From positions 21,066 through 85,065 of the forward strand of contig DATLNM010000050.1 in NCBI GenBank assembly GCA_035536775.1: DNA of 64,000 nucleotides, written 5' to 3'. The notes beneath the pieces were generated by a model. That model was given only the letters and a program-made list of their open reading frames with translations, made no database searches and was not told where the DNA came from. A program made the position numbers and the translations under genes. Position 1 is the stretch's first letter. Each line of letters opens with the position of its first letter. This DNA is from DATLNM01 sp035536775. Lineage in GTDB: Bacteria; Actinomycetota; CADDZG01; WHSQ01. Below are positions 8,124-16,843 of this stretch, piece after piece.

Positions 8124-10025
8124 CTACTTTCGGATCGGCGCCGGTGCTCCTGCGTTGCTGGGCGAGGACTTGTCGTACATCGCCTCGATGGTGTCGCCGT
8201 AGAGCTCATTGATGGACTTGCGCTTCACCTTCATCGTCGGCGTGATCTCGTTCTCCTCCTGAAGGAAGTCGCGCTCGAGGACCCGGAACTTCTTGACGCC
8301 CTCGACCTTCGCGAGGTTGCTGTTGACCTCGTTGATCGCGCCTTCGATCTCTTTCAACGTGCGCTCGTGGTTGGCGATCTCCGCCATCCCGCCCTCGATG
8401 CCTTGCTCCTTAGCCCACGCGGGAGCCTTCTCTTCATCCAGCGTGATGATCGCGGTGAGGAAAGGACGCCGGTCGCCGATAACGACGGCCTGCGAGATCA
8501 GTGCGTGGCTACTTTTGATCTTGTTCTCGATCTCCTGCGGAGCGATGTTCTTCCCACCCGCGGTGATGATGAGGTCCTTCTTGCGGTCGGTGATCTTGAG
8601 GTAACCGTGCTCGTCGAACTCGCCGACGTCGCCGGAGTGCAGCCAGCCGTCCTCGTCGATCGTCTCTTTGGTTGCCTGTGCGTCCTTGTAATAGCCGGCC
8701 ATAACGTTGCCGCCGCGTACGAGGATCTCGCCGTCGTCTGCGATCTTGACCTCGAGGTCGGGATACTTGGTGCCGACGGTTCCGATCTTGATCGCGTCCT
8801 TGGGGTTCCATGACGTTGGCCCGTTGTCCTCGGACTGGCCGTAACCCTCTGCGATCTTGATGCCGATCGAGTGGAAGAACCAGATGAGGTCGGGAGCAAG
8901 AGGTGCCGCCGCGGAGAGTGCGAGGTCGCACTCCTCGAGACCGAACGCGGCGCGGATCTTGTGCAGGACGACCTTGTCGAGCGCGGCGTGCTGTGCCTTA
9001 ACGGACAGCGACACCTTCGCGTCGGCCATCTTGCCGCCCGCAGCAACCGCAGCCTGCTCGGCCTCGGTGATCTGACGCCCGAGCGTGATCGCCTTCTTGG
9101 CGAGCTTCGCCTTGCGGTCGTTCGGGTCTGCGGCCGCCATCTTCGCCTGGACGCCGGCGTAGAACTTCTCCCATACCCGCGGGACGCCGAAGAAGTAGGT
9201 GGGCTTGCATGCCTGGAGGTCGGGGATCAGCGTCTCGAGGCCGCCCGCGAACCACGTGGTCGTGCCGTAGAAGATCTGCAGGAAGTGACTGATCATGCGC
9301 TCCGCGATGTGCGACAGCGGAAGGTACGAGAGAGCCCGCCCGTTCGCGGTGTCGCCGAGGGGGATGTGCTGGTCGGAGTGGGTAGCCGTCCACCAGACGT
9401 TGGCGTGGGTGAGCATCACACCCTTCGGGTTGCCTGTGGTCCCGGACGTGTACACGAAGGTCGCCAGGTCCTTTGGCTCAACCGCCGCGACCGCGTCGTC
9501 GTAAGCGTCGTCGGTGATCGCGTCGCCAGCCTCGAGGAAGTCGTCCCAGGACATCACGAAATCTTTGTCGGCGCTGCCGTCGTAACCCTCGATGACGACG
9601 ACCTTCTTCAGCTTCTTGAGCTCGCCCCTGACCTTCAGCACCTTGTCGAGCTGGTCGCTGTTCTCGACGACCGCGACCTTCGAGTCCGAGTCGCTGATGA
9701 CGTGACGGACCTGATCGGGAGAGTTCGTGATGTAGATCGGGGCCGTCGCGGCGCCGATGGACAGGCAACCGATGTCGGCGATGTGCCACTCGGGACGGTT
9801 GCCCGACAACAGGCTCATCTTGTCGGAGTGGCCCACACCCTGGGCGAGGAGAGCCTTGCCGACACGACGCACCTCGAGCCCGTACTGGCGCCAGGTGATG
9901 TCTTTCCATTCGCCGCCCTCGGCAGGGATCGTGCCGAGCCCGCCTGCGCGCTTGTGCCGCATCGCGACCTTGTCCGGTGTGCTCTGGACCCTCTCCCAGA
10001 AACGCTCGACGATCGTTTGAGCCAT
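8124..10025 (-). CDS. Long-chain fatty-acid--CoA ligase (AMP-binding)
   Basis: A 633-residue FadD15-like acyl-CoA synthetase that activates fatty acids to acyl-CoA through an acyl-adenylate. Seen are the P-loop YTSGTTGNPKGVMLTH (about residues 192-207), the GYGQSED motif, and the hinge region with GWLHSGDVGEFDEHG and TDRKKDLIITAGGKNIAP, plus a C-terminal lysine-rich KVKRK near the expected catalytic Lys. Length is normal for this subgroup. A much longer frame upstream overlaps the M48 gene and is rejected. The ATG at 10025 has GGGGG just upstream; ATG 10037 is a possible alternative. Monocistronic, with a hairpin terminator downstream. Confidence 0.93.
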   Translation of the reverse strand: MAQTIVERFWERVQSTPDKVAMRHKRAGGLGTIPAEGGEWKDITWRQYGLEVRRVGKALLAQGVGHSDKMSLLSGNRPEWHIADIGCLSIGAATAPIYITNSPDQVRHVISDSDSKVAVVENSDQLDKVLKVRGELKKLKKVVVIEGYDGSADKDFVMSWDDFLEAGDAITDDAYDDAVAAVEPKDLATFVYTSGTTGNPKGVMLTHANVWWTATHSDQHIPLGDTANGRALSYLPLSHIAERMISHFLQIFYGTTTWFAGGLETLIPDLQACKPTYFFGVPRVWEKFYAGVQAKMAAADPNDRKAKLAKKAITLGRQITEAEQAAVAAGGKMADAKVSLSVKAQHAALDKVVLHKIRAAFGLEECDLALSAAAPLAPDLIWFFHSIGIKIAEGYGQSEDNGPTSWNPKDAIKIGTVGTKYPDLEVKIADDGEILVRGGNVMAGYYKDAQATKETIDEDGWLHSGDVGEFDEHGYLKITDRKKDLIITAGGKNIAPQEIENKIKSSHALISQAVVIGDRRPFLTAIITLDEEKAPAWAKEQGIEGGMAEIANHERTLKEIEGAINEVNSNLAKVEGVKKFRVLERDFLQEENEITPTMKVKRKSINELYGDTIEAMYDKSSPSNAGAPAPIRK

Positions 10026-10084
10026 CAAAGCCCCCATTCCGTTCGGCGGTCCGCGAAGTACCGCTTCATCGCGAACCTTCGAGT

Positions 10085-11347
10085 CTAGGGCCGGCGGCCG
10101 TTTTCGGCCAGGTCGGCGATGCGCTCGACGATCGGGGGGTGGGAGAAAAGGAGCCACACGAGCGGTTTCGGCGGATCGAGGTCGGCAAGATTTAGATAGG
10201 CAAGTCGCCGGAACGTTCGGATGCCGGCGACCGGGTCTCCGGTCAGCTCGACCGCGGCGGCATCCGCGCTGCGCTCGAAGCTGCGCGACACCGCGCTCTG
10301 CACGGGAGCGAGCAGGATGCCCGCGGTCGTCGTGAAGAGCAGCAGGAGGGGCAGCGCCCTCACGTCTCCGATGCCGGACGCGCCGGCCCAGCTCCACAGA
10401 GATCCGTTCTTGGCCAACAACGCCAGTGCCCCGAACCCCACAAGGAGCCCGGCGGATGCCAGGGCAACGTTCTTCAGGACATGGCCGTCGCGCTCGTGTC
10501 CGAGCTCGTGCGCGACCACGAACAGGGTGTCCTCGGGCGGGCGTCCCTCGAGCAGCGTGTCGTAGACCACGATGCGGCGGGTCGATCCGAAGCCCGCGAC
10601 GTACGCGTTCTCGAGCGTGGAGCGCCGGCTCGCGTCGGCAACGAGAACCTCGTCGATTCCCACTCCGGCGCGCGCCGCCACGTCTTCTATCTGTGCCGCG
10701 AGGGTGCGGTCTTCCAGCGGTACGAACCGATTGAACAGAGGTGCGATCAGGATCGGCCAGAGGAACGCGAACGTCAGGGTCAGAAGCGTGAACGCCCCCC
10801 ATCCCCATAACCACCACGTCCGGGGTTGCCATCGCAGGAGGGCGTAGAACACCAGGGCCGCGATCCCGCCCGTCACCGCGGCGACACCGAGTCCTTTGGC
10901 GCGATCGACGAACCACGACCCCGCACCCTGTGTTGACAGCCCCCACGCATGCTCCATGACGAACCCACGCACGAAGGCGAGGGGTGTCGCGGCGATGGCG
11001 GAGACCAGGGTTACCAACGTCGCGGCGGCGAGTGCTTGGAGCGCCCAGTGCCATCCCGCCCTCTCCAATGCATCGACCAGCGCCGTCAACGGTCCGCGCG
11101 CGAGTAGCGCGAGAACGGCGATCCCCAATAGCGTGGAAAGAAGAAGGTGGAGGTATGCGGGACCTCGATACGCGCGGTGACGCTCGACGGTCTCCTCCGG
11201 GAAGCTCGCGCCGAGGCCGGGTTCGAGCCGCGGGGGGTTGCGCGCCGGGTCGCGCACCTCTGCAGGGGCGCGGGTCACGATGGCCAGAACCGCGGCGGAG
11301 ATGATCGCGAGGGCGGTGAGAGCGAGCGTCACCGCGAGTGAGCTCAT
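10085..11347 (-). CDS. M48 family zinc metalloprotease (Ste24-like)
   Basis: A 420-residue multi-pass membrane metallopeptidase of the CAAX-prenyl-protease/Ste24 type. The zinc motif HELGH is at about residues 280-284, preceded by NAYVAGFGSTRRIVVYDTLL and followed by the third-ligand region FERSADAAAVELTGDP. At least five hydrophobic segments flank it, and the C-terminal FSHPPIVERIADL is typical of M48. Start at 11347 avoids a 47-nt overlap with sepH that the longer frame (start 11428) would need. In actinobacteria such proteases are usually quality-control enzymes rather than prenyl processors (general knowledge); the substrate is unknown. Confidence 0.9.
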   Translation of the reverse strand: MSSLAVTLALTALAIISAAVLAIVTRAPAEVRDPARNPPRLEPGLGASFPEETVERHRAYRGPAYLHLLLSTLLGIAVLALLARGPLTALVDALERAGWHWALQALAAATLVTLVSAIAATPLAFVRGFVMEHAWGLSTQGAGSWFVDRAKGLGVAAVTGGIAALVFYALLRWQPRTWWLWGWGAFTLLTLTFAFLWPILIAPLFNRFVPLEDRTLAAQIEDVAARAGVGIDEVLVADASRRSTLENAYVAGFGSTRRIVVYDTLLEGRPPEDTLFVVAHELGHERDGHVLKNVALASAGLLVGFGALALLAKNGSLWSWAGASGIGDVRALPLLLLFTTTAGILLAPVQSAVSRSFERSADAAAVELTGDPVAGIRTFRRLAYLNLADLDPPKPLVWLLFSHPPIVERIADLAENGRRP

Positions 11348-11381
11348 CCGCCCTGGCCTGCGTCCAGGGGTCGGGTCGCGC

Positions 11382-12143
11382 CTATTCGGCGCGACGGCGA
11401 CCTCTTGATTCGACCCAGCCGAGGTCATTAGCCAGGCTGTCGAGCGCGCGGATCGACCCGTTCTCTGGGTCGAACTCCCAGCGCGCGGTGACTTGCCGGT
11501 TCCGGTGGGGGTACGAGAACTTGATCACCCAGTTGCCGGTGCGGGGGTGGCGCGTGGCGTCCCATGCCTCGTCGCGCTCGTTGGGGCTGAGCTTCACCTT
11601 CTTCTCTTTGAGCTTGGCATCGACGGCTTCGCCCAGCGGCAGGGCGGATTCGCCGCGTCGAGTGCGCACCAGGGTCGCCTTGCGCGCGCGGGTGCACATC
11701 CCGGCACGCTCCCAGATGATGGGACCCTCGAAGCGCTCGACCCACTCCTCGCTCACCTCAGCTTTGCGTGCGATCGCCGCCACCGAACGACCCTGACGCA
11801 ACAACGCCTGGATCTCCTTAGGTGACAGCCTGCTGCCGGGAGCCGCCGGCGATGGGCGATGCGCGGGGAGCTCTGGAGCCCTGAGGGGTGAGCGCACGGG
11901 CTCGGGCGGCGGTTCGGGCTCGGGAGGAGGTGGTGGTGAAGCACGCGTCAGCGCCTCTTCGAGCTTGTCGATCAGCTCGCGGTCCACTGCGACACGCCAG
12001 CCGCCGCTCTTCGCGTTGGAACGGCGCGCGAGAGTGACGTACAAGCCGTCTTCTGTGACACCTATCGGTTTGAGTGTGACGATCCCATTAACGCTCTTCT
12101 TAGCGTGAGCCTCGCTGGGATCGTCTTGTCCACGACCCGCCAC
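11382..12143 (-). CDS. sepH: Septation protein SepH (DUF3071)
   Basis: About 253 residues, matching SepH, the actinobacterial cell-division regulator that binds FtsZ and stimulates its assembly. Evidence: an N-terminal GVTEDGLYVTL stretch; a Pro/Glu linker; a helix-turn-helix block LSPKEIQALLRQGRSVAAIARKAEVSEEWVERFEGPI (shown in part: the FEGPI and WERA signature is characteristic); and the ARKATLVRTRRG and TGNWVIKFSY/GSIRALD blocks. The start is uncertain: GTG 12143 gives the usual N-terminus without overlapping the upstream gene, but no Shine-Dalgarno is clear; GTG/ATG choices further up would overlap by about 80 nt. The C-terminus is close to M48 (35-nt gap). Confidence 0.87.
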   Translation of the reverse strand: MAGRGQDDPSEAHAKKSVNGIVTLKPIGVTEDGLYVTLARRSNAKSGGWRVAVDRELIDKLEEALTRASPPPPPEPEPPPEPVRSPLRAPELPAHRPSPAAPGSRLSPKEIQALLRQGRSVAAIARKAEVSEEWVERFEGPIIWERAGMCTRARKATLVRTRRGESALPLGEAVDAKLKEKKVKLSPNERDEAWDATRHPRTGNWVIKFSYPHRNRQVTARWEFDPENGSIRALDSLANDLGWVESRGRRRAE

Positions 12144-12180
12144 CAGCGCATCGTATATGGCGGCGACGTGGCCCCCGAGG

Positions 12181-12402
12181 CTATGCGGTGTCCCGCGCGA
12201 CGACGTCGGGTGGCGGCGCCGCAGAACGCGGCCTGAATCGCAATACCGGGATGAGTCCCGCACCCGACAGTGCCTGTAGTGACCGGTCTAGCTCGGGCTC
12301 GATCTCGACCGGCGCGTCCTCGGGATGCAACAGCACAGTCACGAGGCAGTCGGAACAATGCTCGGATTGGTACATCCGGCACTCGGTGCAGTCGATCTTC
12401 AT
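12181..12402 (-). CDS. Small cysteine-cluster protein upstream of sepH
   Basis: A 73-residue protein whose first 20 residues hold four cysteines in the pattern CxxC-x8-CxxC (DCTECRMYQSEHCSDCLV), suited to a small metal or Fe-S site. The rest is unremarkable, with a Pro/Ala/Arg C-terminus. GGGAGG sits 10 nt before ATG 12402, which is therefore preferred to ATG 12411 (only 1 nt away). It lies 37 nt upstream of sepH in the same orientation, so the two are probably co-expressed. Function unknown. Confidence 0.7.
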   Translation of the reverse strand: MKIDCTECRMYQSEHCSDCLVTVLLHPEDAPVEIEPELDRSLQALSGAGLIPVLRFRPRSAAPPPDVVARDTA

Positions 12403-12493
12403 CTGGGCCATCCCTCCCGGTGAGTGTGCAGGCGTCCTCGGTGCGCCTGGTACAAGGCTAGAGAGGGGGTACGACAGGTTTTTTCTGGACCCC

Positions 12494-13681
12494 TCAGCGG
12501 ATCAGAGCCAGGAGTTGATCCGAGGTCGCGATCGTGGCCCCAAGGGCCGCGACGCGGTCCTGAAGCTCCCTATCGTTGGTGACGACCACGACCGGCACAG
12601 GAGGGAGCGCCTCGACCGCTGCAACCAGATGGTCGTCGGCGATCTCGCCGGTCGAATATTCGACCTTGGCCGGGCCCCGTGCGCGCCGCGATGCTCCGGG
12701 GGCGATCTGCGATCCGTCGAAGACGATCGTGAGGTCGATCCCGAAGCGACGTGCCAGAGCGTTGCCTCCCTGGATCACGAGCCTTCGTTGGGTCTCGAGG
12801 TCCGCGGCCGCGAACCCGCTCTCCGATTTGCTCACGTTGTAGCCGTCGACCAGCACCACGACGTCCGCTGTCTCCAACCACGTGGCCAGGGTCTCGGGGG
12901 CGTCGGCGAGCCGGCCTTTCGGTACCGGCAGGGGGCGCCGCGGACCCATGCGCCGCGGCGCCGACCTAGGCGCGCCGCGGTCCTTAGGTCCGCGCTCGCG
13001 AACGCGCTCCTCGAGCGCCGACATGGCGCGCCTCGCCTCGTCGCGAGCGGCTCGCATCTCCTTGAGCCGAGCGGCGACCTCGTCCTTGGCCGCGATCGCC
13101 TGAGCCGTCTTGCGTCCCGCTCGCTTGAGCTCTTTGTCGTAAGCGGAGCGGAGATCCGAAAGCTCCTTCTCTAGCGTGCGCACACGTCTCTCGGCCGCCG
13201 TCGCCCTATCGGTCAGCGCACGGACCTCGGCTACCAATGCCGCAGATCGGGCGCGCTCGGCATCCGCGGCTGCCTTCGACTCGGCTTTGACGCGCTTCAC
13301 CTCGTCGCGCGCTTCCCGGAGACGGTGAGCATGCTCTCCTCCGCCTGCCGGCTCGCGAGCGACCGGTGGCTTGGCTCGTGTCTTTCCGGCGCCGTCCAAT
13401 CTCTGTTCCCATCCATCGGCGCGCTCGGCGGCGATCCGCAACAGGTCGCCGTCCGCCTTCGTTAACCGGTGTTTACCGTCGTCGAGCCACTCTCCGATGA
13501 GGGCGCGCAGCGCATCGTCATCGAGAGCGGAGAGCACCTCGCCGCGCACGCGTAGCAGCGCGGTGTCGCGGAAACCTTTGAGCCGCCGCAGGTGCGCCGG
13601 GAGCACCGTGACCGGAGCTCCTCGGATGTAGGCACCGATGCACCTCACGAGCGCGGCCGACACGTCCTGAGGGAGCTCCAT
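12494..13681 (-). CDS. NYN-domain RNA-binding/nuclease-like protein with coiled coil
   Basis: A 395-residue protein. The N-terminal about 100 residues are helical; residues about 105-245 form a long charged coiled coil rich in Ala, Arg, Glu and Lys. The C-terminal domain (about 265-395) is an NYN/YacP-like PIN-fold: VVVLVDGYNVS, TIVFDGSQIA, IADDHLVAAVE and VVVTNDRELQD supply the acidic residues expected of a metal-dependent RNase site. A single-base TGATG junction couples it to the CoA-transferase gene. Related NYN proteins process RNA; the target here is unknown. Confidence 0.88.
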   Translation of the reverse strand: MELPQDVSAALVRCIGAYIRGAPVTVLPAHLRRLKGFRDTALLRVRGEVLSALDDDALRALIGEWLDDGKHRLTKADGDLLRIAAERADGWEQRLDGAGKTRAKPPVAREPAGGGEHAHRLREARDEVKRVKAESKAAADAERARSAALVAEVRALTDRATAAERRVRTLEKELSDLRSAYDKELKRAGRKTAQAIAAKDEVAARLKEMRAARDEARRAMSALEERVRERGPKDRGAPRSAPRRMGPRRPLPVPKGRLADAPETLATWLETADVVVLVDGYNVSKSESGFAAADLETQRRLVIQGGNALARRFGIDLTIVFDGSQIAPGASRRARGPAKVEYSTGEIADDHLVAAVEALPPVPVVVVTNDRELQDRVAALGATIATSDQLLALIR

Positions 13682-14859
13682 CAGATGGCGCCTGCGGCCC
13701 GTAGCCCTTCGATCTCGTCGGGCCCCAAGCCGGTCTCTGCGAGAACGTCGTAGGTGTGCTCGCCGAGCCCGGGAGGTGGGTTCGCGGTCACTATGGCGCC
13801 CGAGTTCCTCAGCTTGATGGGGTTACCGGTGTACGTCCACGGGGTCCCCCCGAGGTCGGCCTCGATGAACATCTCACGATGACGCGCTTGCGGATCGGCG
13901 AACGCCTCATCCAAGGTGTTCACCGGTCCGACGCACACATCGAGACCTTCGAGCTCCTTGCTCCATTCCGCGCGCGTCTTCTGCGCGAACAGACTTTCGA
14001 GCTCGGCGATGACCTCCTCGCGACGCGTCCCGGTCGCGAAGGCGTCGCCGGCGAGGTCGTCGCGCCCGATAGCGGTGCACAACGCGCTCCAGAACTGGGG
14101 CTCGAGAGCTCCTACCGACAGGTAACCGTCGGCCGCGGGATACACGCGGTAGCACGGGTGCGCGCCCGAGAGATGCATAAGCCCTCGCTCGGGGGGCACT
14201 CTGGTTGCGGCGAACTCGCCCGCGTGGATAGTGAGCCAGGAAACGACACCATCCATCATGGAGATGTCACAGAAGTCGCCACTGCCTGTGACGTCGCGCG
14301 CCCGCAATGCGGCAAGGATCGCGATGACCGCCGCCATCGCACCGCCGCCGAGGTCTCCGATCTGCAGCCCCGGGGTCACGGGACCCCGTCCTTCCTCCCC
14401 GTTGATACCCAGTGCGCCCGCGTACCCGATGTAGTTGATGTCATGGCCGGCCTCGAGGGCGCGCGGCCCGTCTTGTCCGTAGCCTGAGATCGCGCAGTAG
14501 ACGAGACGCCTGTTCACTTCGGCAAGAGCGTCCCAACCGAGCCCCAGCCGATCCATCACGCCCGGACGGAACGATTCGATGACGACATCTGACCCGTCGA
14601 CCATCCTTTTGAAGACGGTCTTGCCCTCGGGCTTCTTCAAGTCGATCGTCACGGAACGCTTGTTGCGATTGAGCGCGGCGTGGGCGGCCGAAGTCTCTCC
14701 CACCAGGGGAGGCGTCCACCGGATGTAGTCACCACGACCCGGCTCTTCGATCTTGATCACATCAGCGCCGAGGTCGGCCAGGATCAAGGTTGCGTAACCG
14801 CCCGGGAGCAGGCGCGTCAGATCGAGGACGGTCACCCCTGCGAGAGGACCCCCGCCCAC
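13681..14859 (-). CDS. CaiB/BaiF CoA-transferase family III
   Basis: A 392-residue family III CoA-transferase or alpha-methylacyl-CoA racemase. Landmarks: LAGVTVLDLTRLLPGGYATLILADLGADVIKIE at the N-terminus (motif LGADVIKIE), NRNKRSVTIDLK, ESFRPGVMDRLGLG, CAISGYGQDGP, the catalytic-Asp region GDFCDISMMDGV and VGPVNTLDEAFADPQ. Length and order are typical. It starts at a GTG immediately after the TAA of the zinc-ribbon gene and shares one base with the NYN gene downstream, so all are one operon. The CoA donor and acid acceptor (or racemase substrate) cannot be deduced; racemase-like GDLGGGAM sequence slightly favours the racemase branch. Confidence 0.92.
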   Translation of the reverse strand: MGGGPLAGVTVLDLTRLLPGGYATLILADLGADVIKIEEPGRGDYIRWTPPLVGETSAAHAALNRNKRSVTIDLKKPEGKTVFKRMVDGSDVVIESFRPGVMDRLGLGWDALAEVNRRLVYCAISGYGQDGPRALEAGHDINYIGYAGALGINGEEGRGPVTPGLQIGDLGGGAMAAVIAILAALRARDVTGSGDFCDISMMDGVVSWLTIHAGEFAATRVPPERGLMHLSGAHPCYRVYPAADGYLSVGALEPQFWSALCTAIGRDDLAGDAFATGTRREEVIAELESLFAQKTRAEWSKELEGLDVCVGPVNTLDEAFADPQARHREMFIEADLGGTPWTYTGNPIKLRNSGAIVTANPPPGLGEHTYDVLAETGLGPDEIEGLRAAGAI

Positions 14860-15066
14860 TTACGGAGCCCCCTCGGGCTGGACCGAGTCGCTCGACCCGC
14901 ACCAGCGACAAACGATCTTCTCGACGGATCGCTCGAGCACCTCTTCCTCTTCGATCGTCACCGTCCCGGCGAGATCGAAGTGTTGGAACGCGCGCACCCG
15001 CTTGGACTCGTAGACATCGAAACGCGTGCGATTCCCGCACGCATCGCAGCGGTAGACCTCCGTCAC
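14860..15066 (-). CDS. Small zinc-ribbon protein
   Basis: A 68-residue protein with two CxxC knuckles, CDAC near residue 7 and CRWC near residue 55, separated by an acidic TIEEEEVLE segment, so a single zinc ribbon is likely. The start is a GTG one base after the phosphatase stop; its TAA touches the next GTG. It is probably a small regulatory or rRNA/nucleic-acid-associated zinc protein, but nothing specific supports that. A longer frame is a shadow of the phosphatase. Confidence 0.72.
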   Translation of the reverse strand: MTEVYRCDACGNRTRFDVYESKRVRAFQHFDLAGTVTIEEEEVLERSVEKIVCRWCGSSDSVQPEGAP

Positions 15067-15067
15067 G

Positions 15068-16828
15068 TCAGGGGTCGCACGCGAGCACGAGCACGATCGT
15101 GTCGTCGGTGATGTCACCGAACTCGCGCGCGTGCTCGTAGATGCGCCGTGCGAGGCTCTGAGCTGAAAGACCCTCGCTCGCGTGTTCACGCAAAGCATCG
15201 GCCAGTCGCTTAGCTCCGAACAGATCGCTGTGGTCGCGCGCCTCGATGAGGCCATCGGTGTACGAGAGCACGACGTCTCCTGGCTGAAGAGTCACGACAT
15301 GCTGTTCGAACTGCTGGTCCGCGAACGCGCCGAGGATGGTCCCCGCAGACGTGAGCGTTTCGACGTCACCGGACGCGGCACGGTAGACGAGTGACTCAGG
15401 GTGTCCTCCGCTCGAGAGCTGCAATTGGCGGTTCGCGGGTTCGAAGACACCGTAGAACAAGGTGGCGAAGCGCTCGTCCGAGAATCCATCGACGAGAGCA
15501 TTATTCAGATGGAAGAGCACCGACGTCGGCGACGCATTACGGATCGCGAATGCACGCAGCATGTACTTCGCCATCGCCGTGTGAGCTGCAGCCTCCGCAC
15601 CTTTCCCGGACACGTCTCCGACCACGAGCGAATAGCTCCCCGTCGTCACCTCGAAGACATCGAAGAAGTCGCCGCCGATCTCGGCTTCGCCTCCAGCCGG
15701 CTCGTACACCGCGGCTATCTGGCAACCCGGGAGCGCCGGCAACGGCGTCGACAGCAAGCCCGCTTGAAGGCTTTCGGCGACCCTCCGCTGCTGCTCGAAT
15801 CGGCTGGCGGTTTCGATCGCCATCGCAGCCTGGGCCGCGAGGACCGTAAGGGCCTCCTCCTCCTCGGCCCCGAGCGGCAGCGGCCGTGTCAGGAACGCGA
15901 TGACCGCTCCGACAGGAGCACCTGCGGTCCGCGTGAGCGGGACGGCAACCGCGTTTAGCTTGCGCCCAGCGACCGACAGGGGGCCAGCGTCTGATACGCC
16001 CACGGTCTCCCCGCGCAGGAGCGCCGACCACGGGGCCGCCTTGAGGTCGATGCGGCTCAGCCCTCCCTCCTCGAGACTGTTCGCGCCTTCGGCGGCGACC
16101 AGCTCGCGTTCCGACGCGTCCATGAAATAGAGGACGGCGGCGTCGGCGCCGAGGAGATCCATCACGCCGCCGGAGATCTCATCGATGACCTCTCGCAGGC
16201 GAAGCTTCGACCCCAAGCGGAGCCCGACGTTACGGAGGTCACCCAGGACCGTGAAGCGGCGGGCGTTCGCCAGCGCGATCGAGATCTGACGCGCGATGCC
16301 CCGGGCGAGGCCTTCATCCTTGTTGCCGAAGTTCCTCGGGTCGTCGAACTCCACGGCCAGAGCGCCGAGGTCGTGTCCCCATCTCACCAGGGGGATGGCG
16401 ACGAACGCGCCGGGGGTCCGGTCGGGGGGATACCCGAGGTTGCGGCGGTCGTTCGCGACGTCGCCGATGACCTGGGGGCGCTTCTCCTTCACCGCACGCT
16501 CCAACAGCGGGAGAGCGCCCTCGGTCCCCGCGAGCTCGTGCAGGATCCGGAGGCCGTCCTCGTCGAAGCCGAAATGCGCCCGGATATGGAAACCCGGGCC
16601 GTCGTTGTTCCAGATCGCAGCAAAGCAGCGGTCGCCTCCGAGGACGTCTGGGACGAGCTTCACGGCCATGCCGATCGTGTCCTCGACGGACTTCACCTCA
16701 GATAGTGCCGCGCCCAGGCCGAGGAGCAGGTTGGTGATGGCCGCCTCTTCCCGCAGTGCCTCGAGATCGGCCTGCAGGGCGAGGATCTGCTCGTCCGTCG
16801 TAGGGGGCGCCAGCACCTTGGGATCCAT
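15068..16828 (-). CDS. GAF-GAF-PP2C (SpoIIE-type) serine phosphatase
   Basis: A 586-residue signalling protein. A short coiled coil (about 10-35) precedes two GAF domains (about 40-190 and 210-345), followed by a SpoIIE-like PP2C domain (about 370-585). The PP2C metal motifs are visible: GGDFFDVF, VVGDVSGKG, SSGGHPESL, LSYTDGLIEA and DDTIVLVL. Such proteins dephosphorylate anti-sigma-factor antagonists in response to a sensed ligand or light. No partner kinase or antagonist gene is in the window. The GAF ligand is unknown. Confidence 0.93.
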   Translation of the reverse strand: MDPKVLAPPTTDEQILALQADLEALREEAAITNLLLGLGAALSEVKSVEDTIGMAVKLVPDVLGGDRCFAAIWNNDGPGFHIRAHFGFDEDGLRILHELAGTEGALPLLERAVKEKRPQVIGDVANDRRNLGYPPDRTPGAFVAIPLVRWGHDLGALAVEFDDPRNFGNKDEGLARGIARQISIALANARRFTVLGDLRNVGLRLGSKLRLREVIDEISGGVMDLLGADAAVLYFMDASERELVAAEGANSLEEGGLSRIDLKAAPWSALLRGETVGVSDAGPLSVAGRKLNAVAVPLTRTAGAPVGAVIAFLTRPLPLGAEEEEALTVLAAQAAMAIETASRFEQQRRVAESLQAGLLSTPLPALPGCQIAAVYEPAGGEAEIGGDFFDVFEVTTGSYSLVVGDVSGKGAEAAAHTAMAKYMLRAFAIRNASPTSVLFHLNNALVDGFSDERFATLFYGVFEPANRQLQLSSGGHPESLVYRAASGDVETLTSAGTILGAFADQQFEQHVVTLQPGDVVLSYTDGLIEARDHSDLFGAKRLADALREHASEGLSAQSLARRIYEHAREFGDITDDTIVLVLACDP

Positions 16829-16843
16829 GCCGTCAGCCTATGG

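Noticed and set aside
8124..11054. 976-codon frame extending the acyl-CoA ligase upstream
   Set aside because: The extra 343 residues overlap the M48 protease gene antiphase, are Arg/Pro-rich, and match no family; the ligase fold is complete from 10025.
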